From Achatina immaculata (Eukaryota; Mollusca; Gastropoda; Stylommatophora; Achatinidae): a stretch of 64,000 nucleotides of DNA. The stretch spans positions 48,487,430 through 48,551,429 of the forward strand of contig CM019692.1 of NCBI GenBank assembly GCA_009760885.1, read 5' to 3'. Each line of letters starts with the position of its first letter. Position 1 is the first letter of the stretch. Below are positions 54,660 through 64,000 of the stretch, piece by piece. The notes below the pieces were generated by a model. It was not told the DNA's origin and ran no database searches. It saw nothing but the letters and a program-made list of their open reading frames with translations. A program made the translations under genes and the position numbers.

Positions 54660-54870
54660 CCAGGCGGTGCTGTGTTCGGGGGCCCAGGAAGTTTTCCCTG
54701 TTTTAAGGATGGACCTGGATGGCTTCAGGGGGCCCCGAAAAAACGAAACAAAAATAAAGCGGTCGAGGGAAGAGAGTTTGTATTGGCTCATTAAATTTTC
54801 CCTGTGGCTCCAGGTATGCCATCATACATTTATAAGCATATTATTATGCACATATCTGCGCACGTAAATA
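54660..54870. repeat. Dispersed repeat G, copy 2
   Basis: GGGGGCCCAGGAAGTTTTCC, GGGGGCCCCGAAAAAACG, TGCCATCATACATTTATAAG and CATATTATTATGCACATATC. The last two blocks parallel 50945-50985 in copy 1. Diverged; exact ends unclear. Confidence 0.55.
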
Positions 54871-55039
54871 GATGTCGTTTCCGATAATTAAGTACCTGCA
54901 ATATATCATGCAGAAAGATCTACACGTTAACGTCTACCTCATTTGTCAGTTTGTTATGTCAGGCATCTTATGCAATCAGGAAGGATCTTTGCTAGCTCCC
55001 CTTCTCTGGCATGGTCGCCTCATTCACGTGTTTAAAACA

Positions 55040-55397
55040 ATCATGAGAAGGTTAACAAGTGCTGTTCATTCTCTAAAAAGGTTAAAGAGCTTAGTTCATT
55101 CTCTGTAAAGTTAAAGGGTTTTGTTCATTCTCTAGAAGGTTAAAGAGCTTAGTTCATTCTCTAGAAGGTTAAAGAGCGTAGTTCATTGTCTAGATGGTTA
55201 AAGAGCGTAGTTCATTCTCCTAGAAGGTTAAAGAGCGTAGTTCACTCTCTAGATGGTTAAAGAGCGTAGTTCATTCTTTAGAATGTTAAAAAGCGTTGTT
55301 CATTTTCTAGAAGGTTAAAAAGCATAGTACATTCTCTAGAAGTTTAGAGAGTGTAGTTAATGCTCTAGAAGGTTAAAGAGTGTAGTTCATTCTGGAA
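55040..55397. repeat. Minisatellite, 29-bp unit, about 12 copies
   Basis: GTTCATTCTCTAGAAGGTTA and AAGAGCGTA, with AGCTTA/AGCGTA/AGTGTA variants. Confidence 0.95.
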
Positions 55398-57051
55398 CAA
55401 AGTTTCATGGAATCCCTTCACTTAAACATATTACAGTGGCAAGGATTAGCATTGGGATTACTTGTAATGGATAAACAAGCATCGTCATTATCATGAACAA
55501 AAAAGACAAAGCAAAAGCAAGGACCTTACTTGCTGTTATTGGGGTCTAATATGCGAATCCAACATTGGTCGGATCAACCAAGAGAGGATCAATCCAGCAA
55601 AATGAAGTTGGGAAAAACGCATAAATAGCACATGCCTGCTTTAAAACCGTCTTTAAAACCGAAGAAATACGAAAAATGTCACCACCACCACCACCACCAT
55701 TATCATCATCATCATCATCATCATCATATGCCATGCCAAAAAAGAATTTTGCTGTTGTCCGTTTACAGTTATTTAGTTTTTTAATGTTTCCCATCACATC
55801 AGTGATATGTTTTTTTAGACGAATCACAATGTGATTTAACTGCAAGTTTTGAAGAAGAAGAAGAAGAAGAAGAAGAAGATGAAGAAGAAATGGAGGAGAG
55901 GCAAATATTCATGCAAATTTAAAACGTCCGGCACTGGCGGACACTTCAGCCCCACAAGCGCGGGGCCTCTGCTGTATCGATCTTCTTCCAGCGGCCAGAG
56001 CACTGTGATATAATTTCTCCAGCATTTCGTGTGCTGGTATCATCCCATTATGCTGGTCAGAGACTGTGTATCTGTAGAAGGAGGGATGTTTCTGGATAAG
56101 AGGAGGAGGATTAAGTATGGGTAGGGGAAGAAGGGTGGGGGTGGGGGTGATAGGTAAACAGGGAAAACAGAGAAGATTGAAGCAGAATTCTCCCCCCCCC
56201 TCCTTTTTTTTTTGGTGAAGAGGGGAACAAATCAGGGAGGCTTTTTTTTCTCCTTAAATTCGTGGAGGTCGTGACTGTTATAAAGATGAAATGGAGACCG
56301 AAATAGAAGTGAGAGCCATGATGAAGTGGAGCTGATGATAATCGGAGAGAGAGAGAGAGAGAGAATGAGAGAGAGAATGAGAAAGAGAGAAAGAGTACAT
56401 GGATCGTTAATCTTTTTCTTGCTCTCTTCAATATTTCAGCCATGTGTTTCATCTTTGCACTAAATATTTGGAAGTTACTGGAAACTATACTGCACTGAGT
56501 TTCTAATACGCTTACTAATGGATTAGAAACTTTGCCATTTACATTTATTTTCTACTGATCTGGTATCTATTTTTATGTCGACATCTAGTTCTTTTTGTTT
56601 TCCTCTAGCGCTTTCAAGCGAATATTAGATTATTCAGTTTCTGCTTTCTCAAGAAATATCCGTAGAATTTTGATTGTCATTTTTTTCTTATTGTTTCTTT
56701 TAGTTTTTTTTTCCTTCTTCTTCTCCCCTATCCCTGAAAAATTCGTACATTTTTCTAGCTCTCAATGGTGCATGTTTTATCTTTCTCTCAACTCATGCAG
56801 CAGCGGGTTAGGCCGAACAAGCCCTGGGATCAGGAAGGGCAAGATGGGCCCCCATCAAAGGGGGGAAAACTCTGCAAATATAGTAAATTTTATTTACATT
56901 AAATTGATTTGTAAAAAGTAAGTAACAAGTCTGCTTAAAAGTAAAAAGCTTGACGGTAAAGTAACAATTATGCTTAGTCTGTGTAATACAAAGTCATATA
57001 GTAACAACACAGATCAAAACTAGAAGAAACTCAGCCTATATCGCAGGAGAT
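55398..57051. other. No gene; microsatellites
   Basis: (ACC)n then (ATC)n at 55680-55729, (GAA)n at 55850-55893 (no family C body beside it), C/T-run at 56189-56213, (GA)n at 56346-56396. Frames over these are artefacts. A repeat shared with 46785 lies at 56975-57040. Confidence 0.55.
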
Positions 57052-57217
57052 TGACAGTACAGGTTGCAGCAGGCGATGGCCCTTACTACGTCTAGTCTAG
57101 GGTCCTGACAGTACAGGTTGCAGCAGGCGATGGCCCTTACTACGTCTAGTCTAGGGTCCTGACAGTACAGGTTGCAGCAGGCGATGGCCCTTACTACGTC
57201 TAGTCTAGGGTCCTGGA
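57052..57217. repeat. 54-bp tandem repeat, 3 copies
   Basis: TGACAGTACAGGTTGCAGCA, GGCGATGGCCCTTACTACGT and CTAGTCTAGGGTCC, practically identical in the three copies. Confidence 0.96.
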
Positions 57218-57529
57218 CGATGGCTCATTTCTGGCTAAAGACATGGCTCTGTTGCTTCCACTTCGTATTTTATCTGCTTGTTGTCCAAATCTCACTAACA
57301 TAAAGTTATAATTAAAGCTTTACAGTACCAATGCAATGCTCACTTTCCTCTCTTTTTGGGAAACATTCTGATATTTTGGAGAACATTCTGATATTTCTGT
57401 GTAAACTGTTGTTAAAAAGAAACATCTTTTTTTTCTTTCGTGTATATTACTTTTGCTGCTTTTTATTTTTTTGTCCAGCGTAATTGAATTTATAAATTTG
57501 TGTCAGTTCATTTCTTCTTGCATCGAAAT

Positions 57530-57680
57530 GCAAAGATGTAAACGAACGAATGAATTCTAATACAAAAATGCAAAGATATGAACGAACGAATACATTCTAA
57601 TACAGAGGCGCAAAGATATGAACGAACGAATAAAACTCAATTACCAAAGGTCCGTCTAACATTCTGCCCGTGGTCTCTCA
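57530..57680 (-). mobile_element. LINE 3' end, 'LWNTLP' family, copy 4 (degraded), with expanded tail
   Basis: 57640-57675 holds AAGGTCCGTCTAACATTCTG and CCCG, matching the 3' UTR at 43040-43075. To its left a ~38-40-bp unit (GCAAAGATATGAACGAACGA, ATACATTCTAATACA) is present three times, apparently grown from the (GAAC)n-type tail. Confidence 0.65.
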
Positions 57681-57899
57681 ACTCTCACCTATCGCACTCA
57701 ATCATCATCAGCTTACTACAAGCAAACACAATTTGTAATGAGTACGAAAAGAAAAAAACTGACAAAACTTTTACGTTTAACAATGTTCAGCAATGTAAAA
57801 AAAAAAAAACAAACAATACACATGTTTTGTAATTATTTTCCAATTCTCACATATTACTTAAAGTCAGGTCGCTAAAAACTGATACACAAAGCCGTGCCT

Positions 57900-58260
57900 G
57901 GTCTTGTCTTCTATCTTCTTGGAACTGTGAGCTGGTGTTCTTTGCAGACGATGTTATGAAGATGTTGAGGCGCAGCGTCCTATCGATGTTCCAGTGGGTT
58001 ATGGAGGCTATTTTTTCAGTCCTGGAGTACCGCTAAAAAGCAGGGGTGGAGGGTGGGGGGGGGGGTGGGGTGTGTGTGTGCAGTACTTCTTTAGCAGACT
58101 CAACCGCCATGGGGTGCCATGGCGATCCCTGCCCCGTTAGCCAGGCTAGGTCTGGTTCTGGGGATACCAGCGCAGAGGTTGAGCAGGGTCTTGATCAGTT
58201 TTGGTTCGCCATCCCTAACGCTGGCATGTCAACCATGTAATCACTGATTGCTAAAGCAGA
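57900..58260 (-). mobile_element. Family C element, copy 7
   Basis: TCTTGGAACTGTGAGCTGGT, GTTCTTTGCAGACGATG, GCCATGGCGATCCCTGCCCC, GTTAGCCAGGCTAGGTCTGG, GGTTCGCCATCCCTAACGCT and GGCATGTCAACCATG, ending ATCACTGATTGCTAAAGCAG. The 34-bp terminal unit is present once. A G-rich insertion/expansion sits at 58043-58078. Confidence 0.9.
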
Positions 58261-58597
58261 CAGCGTCTTTGCGTCCCCACCAACCCCCCCCCCCCCTCTC
58301 CCAGACTAACACATAATAATACAATTATTACATACATTCTCTACACAAACATTGATAGATATATAAACGCTGTTAGAAAAGTTGATGTCTGAAATAGAAT
58401 TATATCTGAATTTATAGCGATACTGAGAAAGTCTGCAAGATGTCTCATATTATGAGACAGTTGTTAATGTGCTTATATTTCATATATATATATATAATAT
58501 GCCTTTCTTGTGTCTTGGTCGATAGAATGCTCAGTTTACGCTAAATGAGAAAAATGTCTGTGCTGTGAGATTTCCAGACCGTACAATTGCTCAGACT
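58261..58597. other. C-run and featureless sequence
   Basis: C-run at 58285-58297; (TA)n at 58482-58498. Nothing else. Confidence 0.5.
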
Positions 58598-58605
58598 AAG
58601 ACCTA

Positions 58606-58703
58606 TGGCATCAGCAGCAGGCCATCTTGCTCACAACCGAGAGGTCTACAGGAGAGCTGTTAGGGAGGCAAAGTTCCGCAAGGGACATGCAAATGAATGA
58701 ATG
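58606..58703 (+). mobile_element. 98-bp RTE 3'-end copy with target duplication
   Basis: TGGCATCAGCAGCAGGCCAT, CTTGCTCACAACCGAGAGG and TTCCGCAAGGGACATGCAAA plus (ATGA)n. Flanked by a perfect 8-bp repeat, AAGACCTA, at 58598-58605 and 58704-58711. The insert is under 100 bp. Confidence 0.93.
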
Positions 58704-58711
58704 AAGACCTA

Positions 58712-59392
58712 CAGTTTTATAGTCGATTAACAAATTCTGTCCGTGAAGCGCATGTTTAGAGAGATTCGGTGTTATCTGTGGTGAGTTTAACAATATCTGT
58801 CTTCCCGTAACGAGAACAGATTTTGTTAAGCCGCTGTTTTTCAGCAAGCCGTACTTGTTTGCTCGATTTCATTATGTTATTTATTTTTCATATTAAAGAA
58901 TTGATTCCGCGCTATTTCTGTTGTAGTCACTGGTATAGACGGCGCAGTCATCACCAAACGCACACAGGACAAAGAAAGAGGAAAAGAAGAGAAAATATAA
59001 ATTCACGTTAATTACTTATAACAAATAAGAGTGGGGGAAAAATAATAGAAAAAGGGAGCATAAGACTTGTAAATACAAAATTAAATATATAAAATATGCA
59101 CAAAGCCACTGGAGTAAAACTCTGATGACCAAATGTTAAGACTGTTCAGAATAAAAGTATGAACGGTTTTATTAATTAACCAGCGCAAAGTTGTAACATT
59201 TCGTAGGTCGTAACCCGAAATGTTACAACCGTATGCTCGTTAATTTAAAAAATCTGTTCCTACTTTTGTTTTAAAATAGCCTTAATATTATACTGTCTTC
59301 TCACCACTCTTCGTGTGTATTTGTGTATATCAGTTTTTATATTTATTTACACCCCAAAAACTATTTCAAAATGATTATAAGATGAGACCTTA
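58712..59392. other. No feature recognised
   Basis: A small inverted repeat around 59195-59228 (TTGTAACATTTCGGGTTACG-type, reading TTGTAACATTTCG...CGAAATGTTACAA) could form a hairpin. No gene is seen. Confidence 0.5.
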
Positions 59393-60125
59393 AGAATGAA
59401 TGAATGAATAATCTTTATTTTTCAAGGGTAAAGAATTGGGCACGCAGGCCCGTCTTACATTCTGCCCTTCATCACACCATCTTTCATTCTTCCCACACAC
59501 TCGATTTAGTACAAATATACAAATTAAATTAGAAAAAAAACATATCAAAAGAGTGTAAGATTTAACTACTACATTCAAAGTAAAAGAGAAGAAGTAATTA
59601 ACCTAATAAAATAGCACTCACGCACACATACATACGCAGACATATACATAAACAAAAATACATTGTAGATACAGATCTTCTAACATATGTTTTTTTTATT
59701 TCTAACAATATCTAACAAGTTGCTTTTCTAACTATGTCATTTTAGTACTTGATGGTTGGCGAGTCACGTGTTGAGAGAGTGTTGGTTATTTTATGGAGGC
59801 ATATAATTACAAGCAAGTAAATAATGAAACAGGTTTGAGTTAAGGGATGAAGTATTACCAATGGATTTTAAATGGTAGGGGAGGGTGTTCCAGAGCTGTA
59901 CTGTTGAGTATGCAAGGCTTTTCTTGTACAGATCAATCCTGGGTTTAGGAAGAAGACAGTTTTTTAAACGCTGGCTATGTTTAGTATTATACGTAAACAG
60001 TGACCACAAGTAAGGCGGAGCATTGTGCGACAGAATTCTGTGAACAAACTTAACTTTGTTAAAAATTATTCTATTTTTGAGGGGTAGAATTTTGAGTTGT
60101 TTGTATTGATCTACAGTCTAAGATG
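59393..60125 (-). pseudogene. LINE 3' portion, 'LWNTLP' family, copy 1
   Basis: The minus strand from about 60009 encodes NTKHSQRLKNCLLPKPRIDL, YKKSLAYSTVQLWNTLPYHL, KSIGNTSSLNSNLFHYLLAC, NYMPP and stop. The pattern R..L..P..R...YKKS..YS....WN.LP is the end of the reverse transcriptase polyprotein of many CR1/Jockey-like LINEs. A ~400-bp 3' UTR follows, ending in CAGAATGTAAGACGGGCCTG, GTGCCCAATTCTTTACCC, AATAAAGATT-like and an (ATTC)n-type tail. Coding sequence upstream of 60009 is decayed. Confidence 0.87.
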
Positions 60126-60240
60126 AATTGGAATGTCAGTAAAACAATAGCACAGAAGAGAGGACGAAGACTTCAAATCTTTTGGAACACTGAAATCAGC
60201 CATTGATAAACCAGACAGATTTTGAAATAAAATATCTGAT

Positions 60241-60490
60241 GTGTGGGTGTCTGAGTGGCGAAGAAGTTAGTGCACTGGTCTCTCATGGCGAAGGTCGGGG
60301 GTTCGAATCCGGCCGGAGACACCCCAGTCACCCAGCTGTAGAAATGAGTACCCGACTTCTTCCGGAGTTGGGGGAAGGAAAGGCGGCTAGGCGTGATACT
60401 GACCATATCACCCTCTAGTGTGCTGACAGGTCAAGGAAAATATGAGCACTAACACCATATCCCTATGTGCCTCTAAGGCATGACAGGACT
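60241..60490 (+). mobile_element. tRNA-derived SINE of the third type, complete copy
   Basis: GTGTCTGAGTGGCGAAGAAG (A-box region), GGTCGGGGGTTCGAATCCGG (canonical B box), ACACCCCAGTCACCCAGCTG, GGCGGCTAGGCGTGATACTG and ACCATATCACCCTCTAGTGT, then CTAACACCATATCCCTATGT and GCCTCTAAGGCATGACAGG. The AGGCGTGATACTGACCATAT block is shared with the SINEs at 11879, 20163 and 63050, although the heads differ. Confidence 0.9.
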
Positions 60491-61379
60491 ACCTCATCCG
60501 GTGTATGCCTAAGAGAGATGACTCGTGTGAGAGCATTTCTGACTTCACTTAATAATATTGATGGACGTGTCTGATGTGTCCTAATATTCTGTGGTCAGAG
60601 GCCACGAGAACAAGAAGAGACACGTTCCTGATTTTTTTTTTCCCACAGACTTCTTTCGCGCATGCGCGTTTCTATGATTTAATCAGCACCGGAGTGGGCT
60701 TTTTTCCAAGAAAGATAATAATAATAATAATAATAATAATACAGAACACAAGGGTGGGAATAAGGTGTATGGAAAAGTACAAGCTGGTTGAAGAGGAAGA
60801 AGAAAAGGATTCTCGGATAGAGAGGAACTGCAGATGGTCTGAACTTGTCTGGTCTGTTTAGCTTACTAGAGTTTTTTCTTTAATCTGGCGAAAACGAACG
60901 GAATGCGCGCGTGCCAGCCACGATCAGCAACATGACCTGCACTCTCAGAGAGTTGGACCGTGGGTAGGGGAGAGAAGGGAGTGAGTTTCTACATATAGAA
61001 GTTGCGAGGGGGGGGGAATGAGTATAGGGGTATGGATGGGGTTGTAGGTTGAGTTGGGGTGAGGTTGGGGGCATGAAAGATTTGGGGGGGGGGGGGGGGA
61101 GCTTTTGCTTGTCTTGTTTGGGGTAGAATAAATTTCATGGGGAAATCTGGAAGAGACAGATTTGGAGAGGGAGGGGGGAAGGGGAGAAAGAGGTGATGGA
61201 GAGTAGAGATGAGGTCGTGGTGGTGCAATGCTGGAGTTTCAAGCAGACACGTGGTATTTAAGATAGTGAGATTCGGGCTGGGGTGAGGGTGGGGGGTCGG
61301 GAGTATTGACGCCTAAAAAAATACTTAAGAAACAGAAGTGGCCATCTTTATCATCCGAGAAAGTGAAGGGAGAGGCCAA

Positions 61380-61421
<42 letters not shown>

Positions 61422-61847
61422 GAGAGGGGGAAAGAAGAGGGAGGGAAAAGAGAAAGAGAGAGAATGAGGAGGAGAGGGAGTGAGAGGTGAAGAAATATGA
61501 AAAGTGTGTAAAACAGTCATAACACGCTATGCAAAAATAAAAAAAGAAAAACACAAAGGTCCGAGTTTTGGCATATTGGGGGGGGGGGGGGGGGGGAAAG
61601 GGAGAGCGAAGAACAAATAGCAGGAGAATCTGAAAAAGTCGAAGCAAACTTGAAACTTTAGCAACAAAAGAAAGAACAAGAATCTGCGCAGAGAATGAAA
61701 GAAGCGAGATTCACACTCTTTGTCGACTTAGAGAACGTATAACTAGAAACAAATATACTAAAATTTAATTTTAAATGTTATGTTAACACATTTCATAAAA
61801 AAGATAATAAACCTGTGTATATAGCTTTATTTCCGATTTTAGAAAAT
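60491..61847. other. No gene; purine-rich, G-run-rich region
   Basis: (AAT)n at 60716-60740; G-runs at 61010, 61083-61099 and 61579-61597; repeated GGGGTGAGG/TGGGGTG motifs at 61010-61085 and 61280-61305 that could form G-quadruplexes; (GA)n at 61386-61418. Pro/Ser-rich minus-strand frames are artefacts. Confidence 0.6.
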
Positions 61848-61975
61848 TATTCCACCATTTTATAATAGAATTATATATATAATTATATGTATGTATATAT
61901 ATATAATATTATATATATGTATATATATTATTCCACCATTTTATAATAGAGTTTTATATATATATATATATATCA
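61848..61975. repeat. AT-rich tract with a 23-bp direct duplication
   Basis: ATTATTCCACCATTTTATAA occurs at 61847 and 61928, separated and followed by TATATATA stretches. Confidence 0.85.
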
Positions 61976-62309
61976 GTTGAATTATATACGAGCTACTAGA
62001 TTTGAAGAGTAACAATGTTACCTCTGTTTATATAGCAAATGTTAGCATGATCTCTAAAAATATAAAGAGTGAAATGTTACAGCGACATTAAGTAGCGCAA
62101 AACTGGCACAAGGAAGCAAAAAGATGGAAGTCTACTGGAGATTAAGTTGAAGAAGATCCGCTTATCAAGCACAGACTGACACAAGATCTTCTGCAGCAGC
62201 GAGAGCGTTGAATGCTGGGAAGGCGTCAGTCAGTCGGTACCATCTCCCTAGCCAAAGCTGGCAGTAATAGATTGTCTGATCGCCTTCTTTCGTGCCACGC
62301 TAGCACACC

Positions 62310-62890
62310 TGCATACGCTGTTCATATCTTGAAGTTAGTTGTCCATCTCCGAAAGATAACATACTGTGAGTTAGCTATCCATCGCTTAAGAATTACATAC
62401 TGTAAGTTACCTATCCTCACTTACAGATAATATACTATAAGTCAGTTATCCATCGCGTACAGACAGTTAAAACTATACTAGAAGTTAACTGTTAATCGCG
62501 TACAGGTAATATACTATTAGTTAGCTATCCATCGCGTGCAGAAAATATACTGCAAGTTACTATTAATGACGTACAGATAATATATTGTAAGTTAGCCGTC
62601 AGTCGTGTGCAGGTAATATGCTTAAGTAATCTGTCAATCCCTACAGATATTATACTTTAAGCTAGCTATCAATCGCCTACAGATATTATACTTTAAGCTA
62701 GCTATCAATCGCCTATAGATATTATACTTTAAGCTAGCTATCAATCGCCTATAGATATTATACTTTAAGCTAGCTATCAATCGCCTATAGATATTATACT
62801 TTAAGCTAGCTATCAATCGCCTATAGATATTATACTTTAAGCTAGCTATCAATCGTCTACAGATATTATACTGTAAGTTAACTATTCTTC
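62310..62890. repeat. Minisatellite, 36-bp unit, about 16 copies, with an age gradient
   Basis: Right part (62640-62870): CTTTAAGCTAGCTATCAATC and GCCTATAGATATTATA, nearly identical. Left part (62310-62640): diverged forms such as GTTAGCTATCCATCGCGTAC with AGATAATATACTGTAA. The 12-codon period yields a minus-strand repeat peptide LIASLKYNIYRR; it is not a gene. Confidence 0.95.
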
Positions 62891-63049
62891 CAGTGCTATG
62901 ATATGAAGAGATGTCAGATTAACTAGTTTTAACTAGTTAAAACACCGCATTTGAAAACGAGACACAAAGAATTTGGTCACTCAGCGTTCTGTCTTTCGCT
63001 CCATGAAAAGTAACTCACTTTTTTTTAAATTTAAAAATAATCTTCCTTG

Positions 63050-63182
63050 TTTATGTTCGGCCAGGCGTGATGCTAACCATATCACACTTTCATGTGCCGA
63101 ATGTCTTGGAAATAGGGGCCTAAAACTGTATCCCAAATATGCCTTAATGGCATGGAATGGGAAAATTTTGCATTTTTTATGA
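63050..63182 (+). mobile_element. SINE 3' half, copy 4
   Basis: TCGGCCAGGCGTGATGCTAA, CCATATCACACTTTCATGTG, CCGAATGTCTTGGAAATAGG and TATGCCTTAATGGCATGGAA match the 3' half of the SINEs at 11879 and 20163. The tRNA-like head is missing; a G-run (about 20) starts at 63191. Confidence 0.88.
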
Positions 63183-63477
63183 TAGCGGTGTGGGGGGGGG
63201 GGGGGGGGGGGAAGAAATACTCTAACACTTATCCCAAAATTCCACAAATAAGCTACCTGGAAACACCTGAGCAATTCACCTAGGGATTTTACTGTCTCCC
63301 TACAGTTCTAGTTCACCGGAAGAGTCGTAGCAAAATTTGCAGGTAATTTTCTGGGTTAACAGATGCCTGTAATGTAAGTGATAGATAAAGATGACTCCCC
63401 AAACATAAACGCAGATGAGCTGTTTCTTTACTCTTCTTTTAGCTGCAGGTCTACGTTTCTAACAGTTGTTCTTTCTT
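63183..63477. other. G-run and featureless sequence
   Basis: G-run at 63191-63211. Nothing else recognised. Confidence 0.5.
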
Positions 63478-63684
63478 GTTCTTGTTATGTCTGTCTGAAA
63501 CTGCGAGCAAACGATCTTTGCAGCCGATGCTGTGAGGATGTTTGAAACATAACATCGGGTTAACTGAGGCCTTGATTACCACAGCTGGGTTTTTTTTTCT
63601 CCAGTCCCTCCGTGGGGGCTAAAAAGGAGGAGGGGATGGAAAAGGGGGGGGGTGGGATATGGGTGTCACAATGCTTCTTTAGTA
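63478..63684 (-). mobile_element. Family C element, copy 8, truncated
   Basis: TCTGAAACTGCGAGCAAACG, ATCTTTGCAGCCGATGCTGT, CAGTCCCTCCGTGGGGGCTA, AAAAGGAGG and CACAATGCTTCTTTAGTAG. It breaks off where other copies continue with CAGACTC..GCCATGG, and the AT-rich minisatellite starts there. Confidence 0.8.
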
Positions 63685-64000
63685 GTTATAACATTATTAG
63701 CTAAAACATAACATTATCAAGAATAACATTATAAGTAGCAACATTATTAGTTACAAAATTATTAATAACAACATTGTTAGTTATAGCAGTATTAGTTGTA
63801 ATATTACTAATTAAAACATTGTTAGTTACAACAGTATTAGTTAATAATATTACTAGTTAAAACATTGTTAGTTACAACAATATTAGTTGTAATATTACTA
63901 GTTATAATATTTCTAGTTACAACACTGTTAGTTACAGCATTATTAGTTATAATATTACTAGCTAAAACACTGTTAGCTACAACAATATTAGTTATAATAT
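63685..64000. repeat. AT-rich minisatellite, ~20-21-bp unit (runs off the right edge)
   Basis: ACATTATTAGTTACAAC, ACATTGTTAGTTATAGC and ATATTACTAGTTAAAAC alternate; a ~42-bp step is visible in the last third. It begins directly at the break in family C copy 8 and continues past base 64000. Confidence 0.92.

Noticed and set aside
59195..59228. Small inverted repeat as a terminator or regulatory hairpin
   Set aside because: No gene next to it, and rho-independent terminators do not apply in an animal nuclear genome; recorded only as a possible hairpin.
60241..60313. A functional tRNA gene (good A and B boxes)
   Set aside because: The downstream SINE blocks are conserved with other copies and no complete cloverleaf could be drawn.

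Overview
This is a stretch of animal nuclear DNA with no convincing host gene. It has the texture of a large, repeat-rich invertebrate genome: many families of decayed non-LTR retrotransposons, mariner, hAT-like and piggyBac-like relics, tRNA-derived SINEs and about 25 separate minisatellite arrays. There are no operons, Shine-Dalgarno sites, rRNA genes or CRISPR arrays. An RTE-type LINE with an (ATGA)n tail, tRNA-SINEs sharing a central block, and abundant 20-55 bp minisatellites would fit a mollusc such as a gastropod, but that is inference from texture only.

The one long open reading frame is the RTE-type endonuclease/reverse transcriptase at 36182-39097 (+). It is nearly complete, and its last ~50 codons are read in the wrong frame after a poly-A indel. 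At least six short 5'-truncated copies of its 3' end lie in the window (about 953, 10406, 21985, 45453, 51544 and 58606), three of them with clear 8-10 bp target-site duplications. Other LINE C-terminal fragments belong to several families: 1425 and 35640-39940; 6184 and 33036; 7690, 9425 and 10825; 17628 and 19022; 22656; 26744; 43017, 45957, 57530 and 59393; 49647. DNA transposons are two broken mariner transposases (5345-6740 and 19305-20040, both minus), a hAT-type MITE (15236-15456) and two inverted copies of a TTAA-flanked MITE (24062 and 25421).

An interspersed family, called family C here, has at least eight copies (9142, 12666, 14275, 33662, 45386, 49020, 57900, 63478). It is about 300-400 bp long, ends in (GAA)n and carries a 34-bp unit at its other end. 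That unit has expanded into tandem arrays at 49290 and, apparently without the body of the element, at 29935-30455.

Layout: 1-430 minisatellite; 0.8-1.8 kb tRNA-like block and LINE pieces; 4.3-4.9 kb CT-rich; 5.3-6.7 kb mariner with a LINE nested in it; 7.7-10.9 kb inverted LINE pair with family C; 11.9-14.6 kb SINE, family C and a 745-bp composite insertion; 15.2-20.5 kb MITE, minisatellite, nested SINE/LINE, mariner; 21-31.6 kb mostly minisatellites with MITEs and SINEs; 33-40 kb LINEs including the RTE; 41-49.5 kb minisatellites, LINE and family C; 49.6-64 kb LINE pieces, purine-rich tracts, SINEs and minisatellites. Most open frames of 60-150 codons here are repeat translations or antisense shadows and are left out.

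I did not find a coherent novel gene system. What stands out is the resolvable nesting history, the 34-bp terminal unit of family C, the 745-bp composite element with a 13-bp target duplication, and the recurrent ~100-bp RTE tails.
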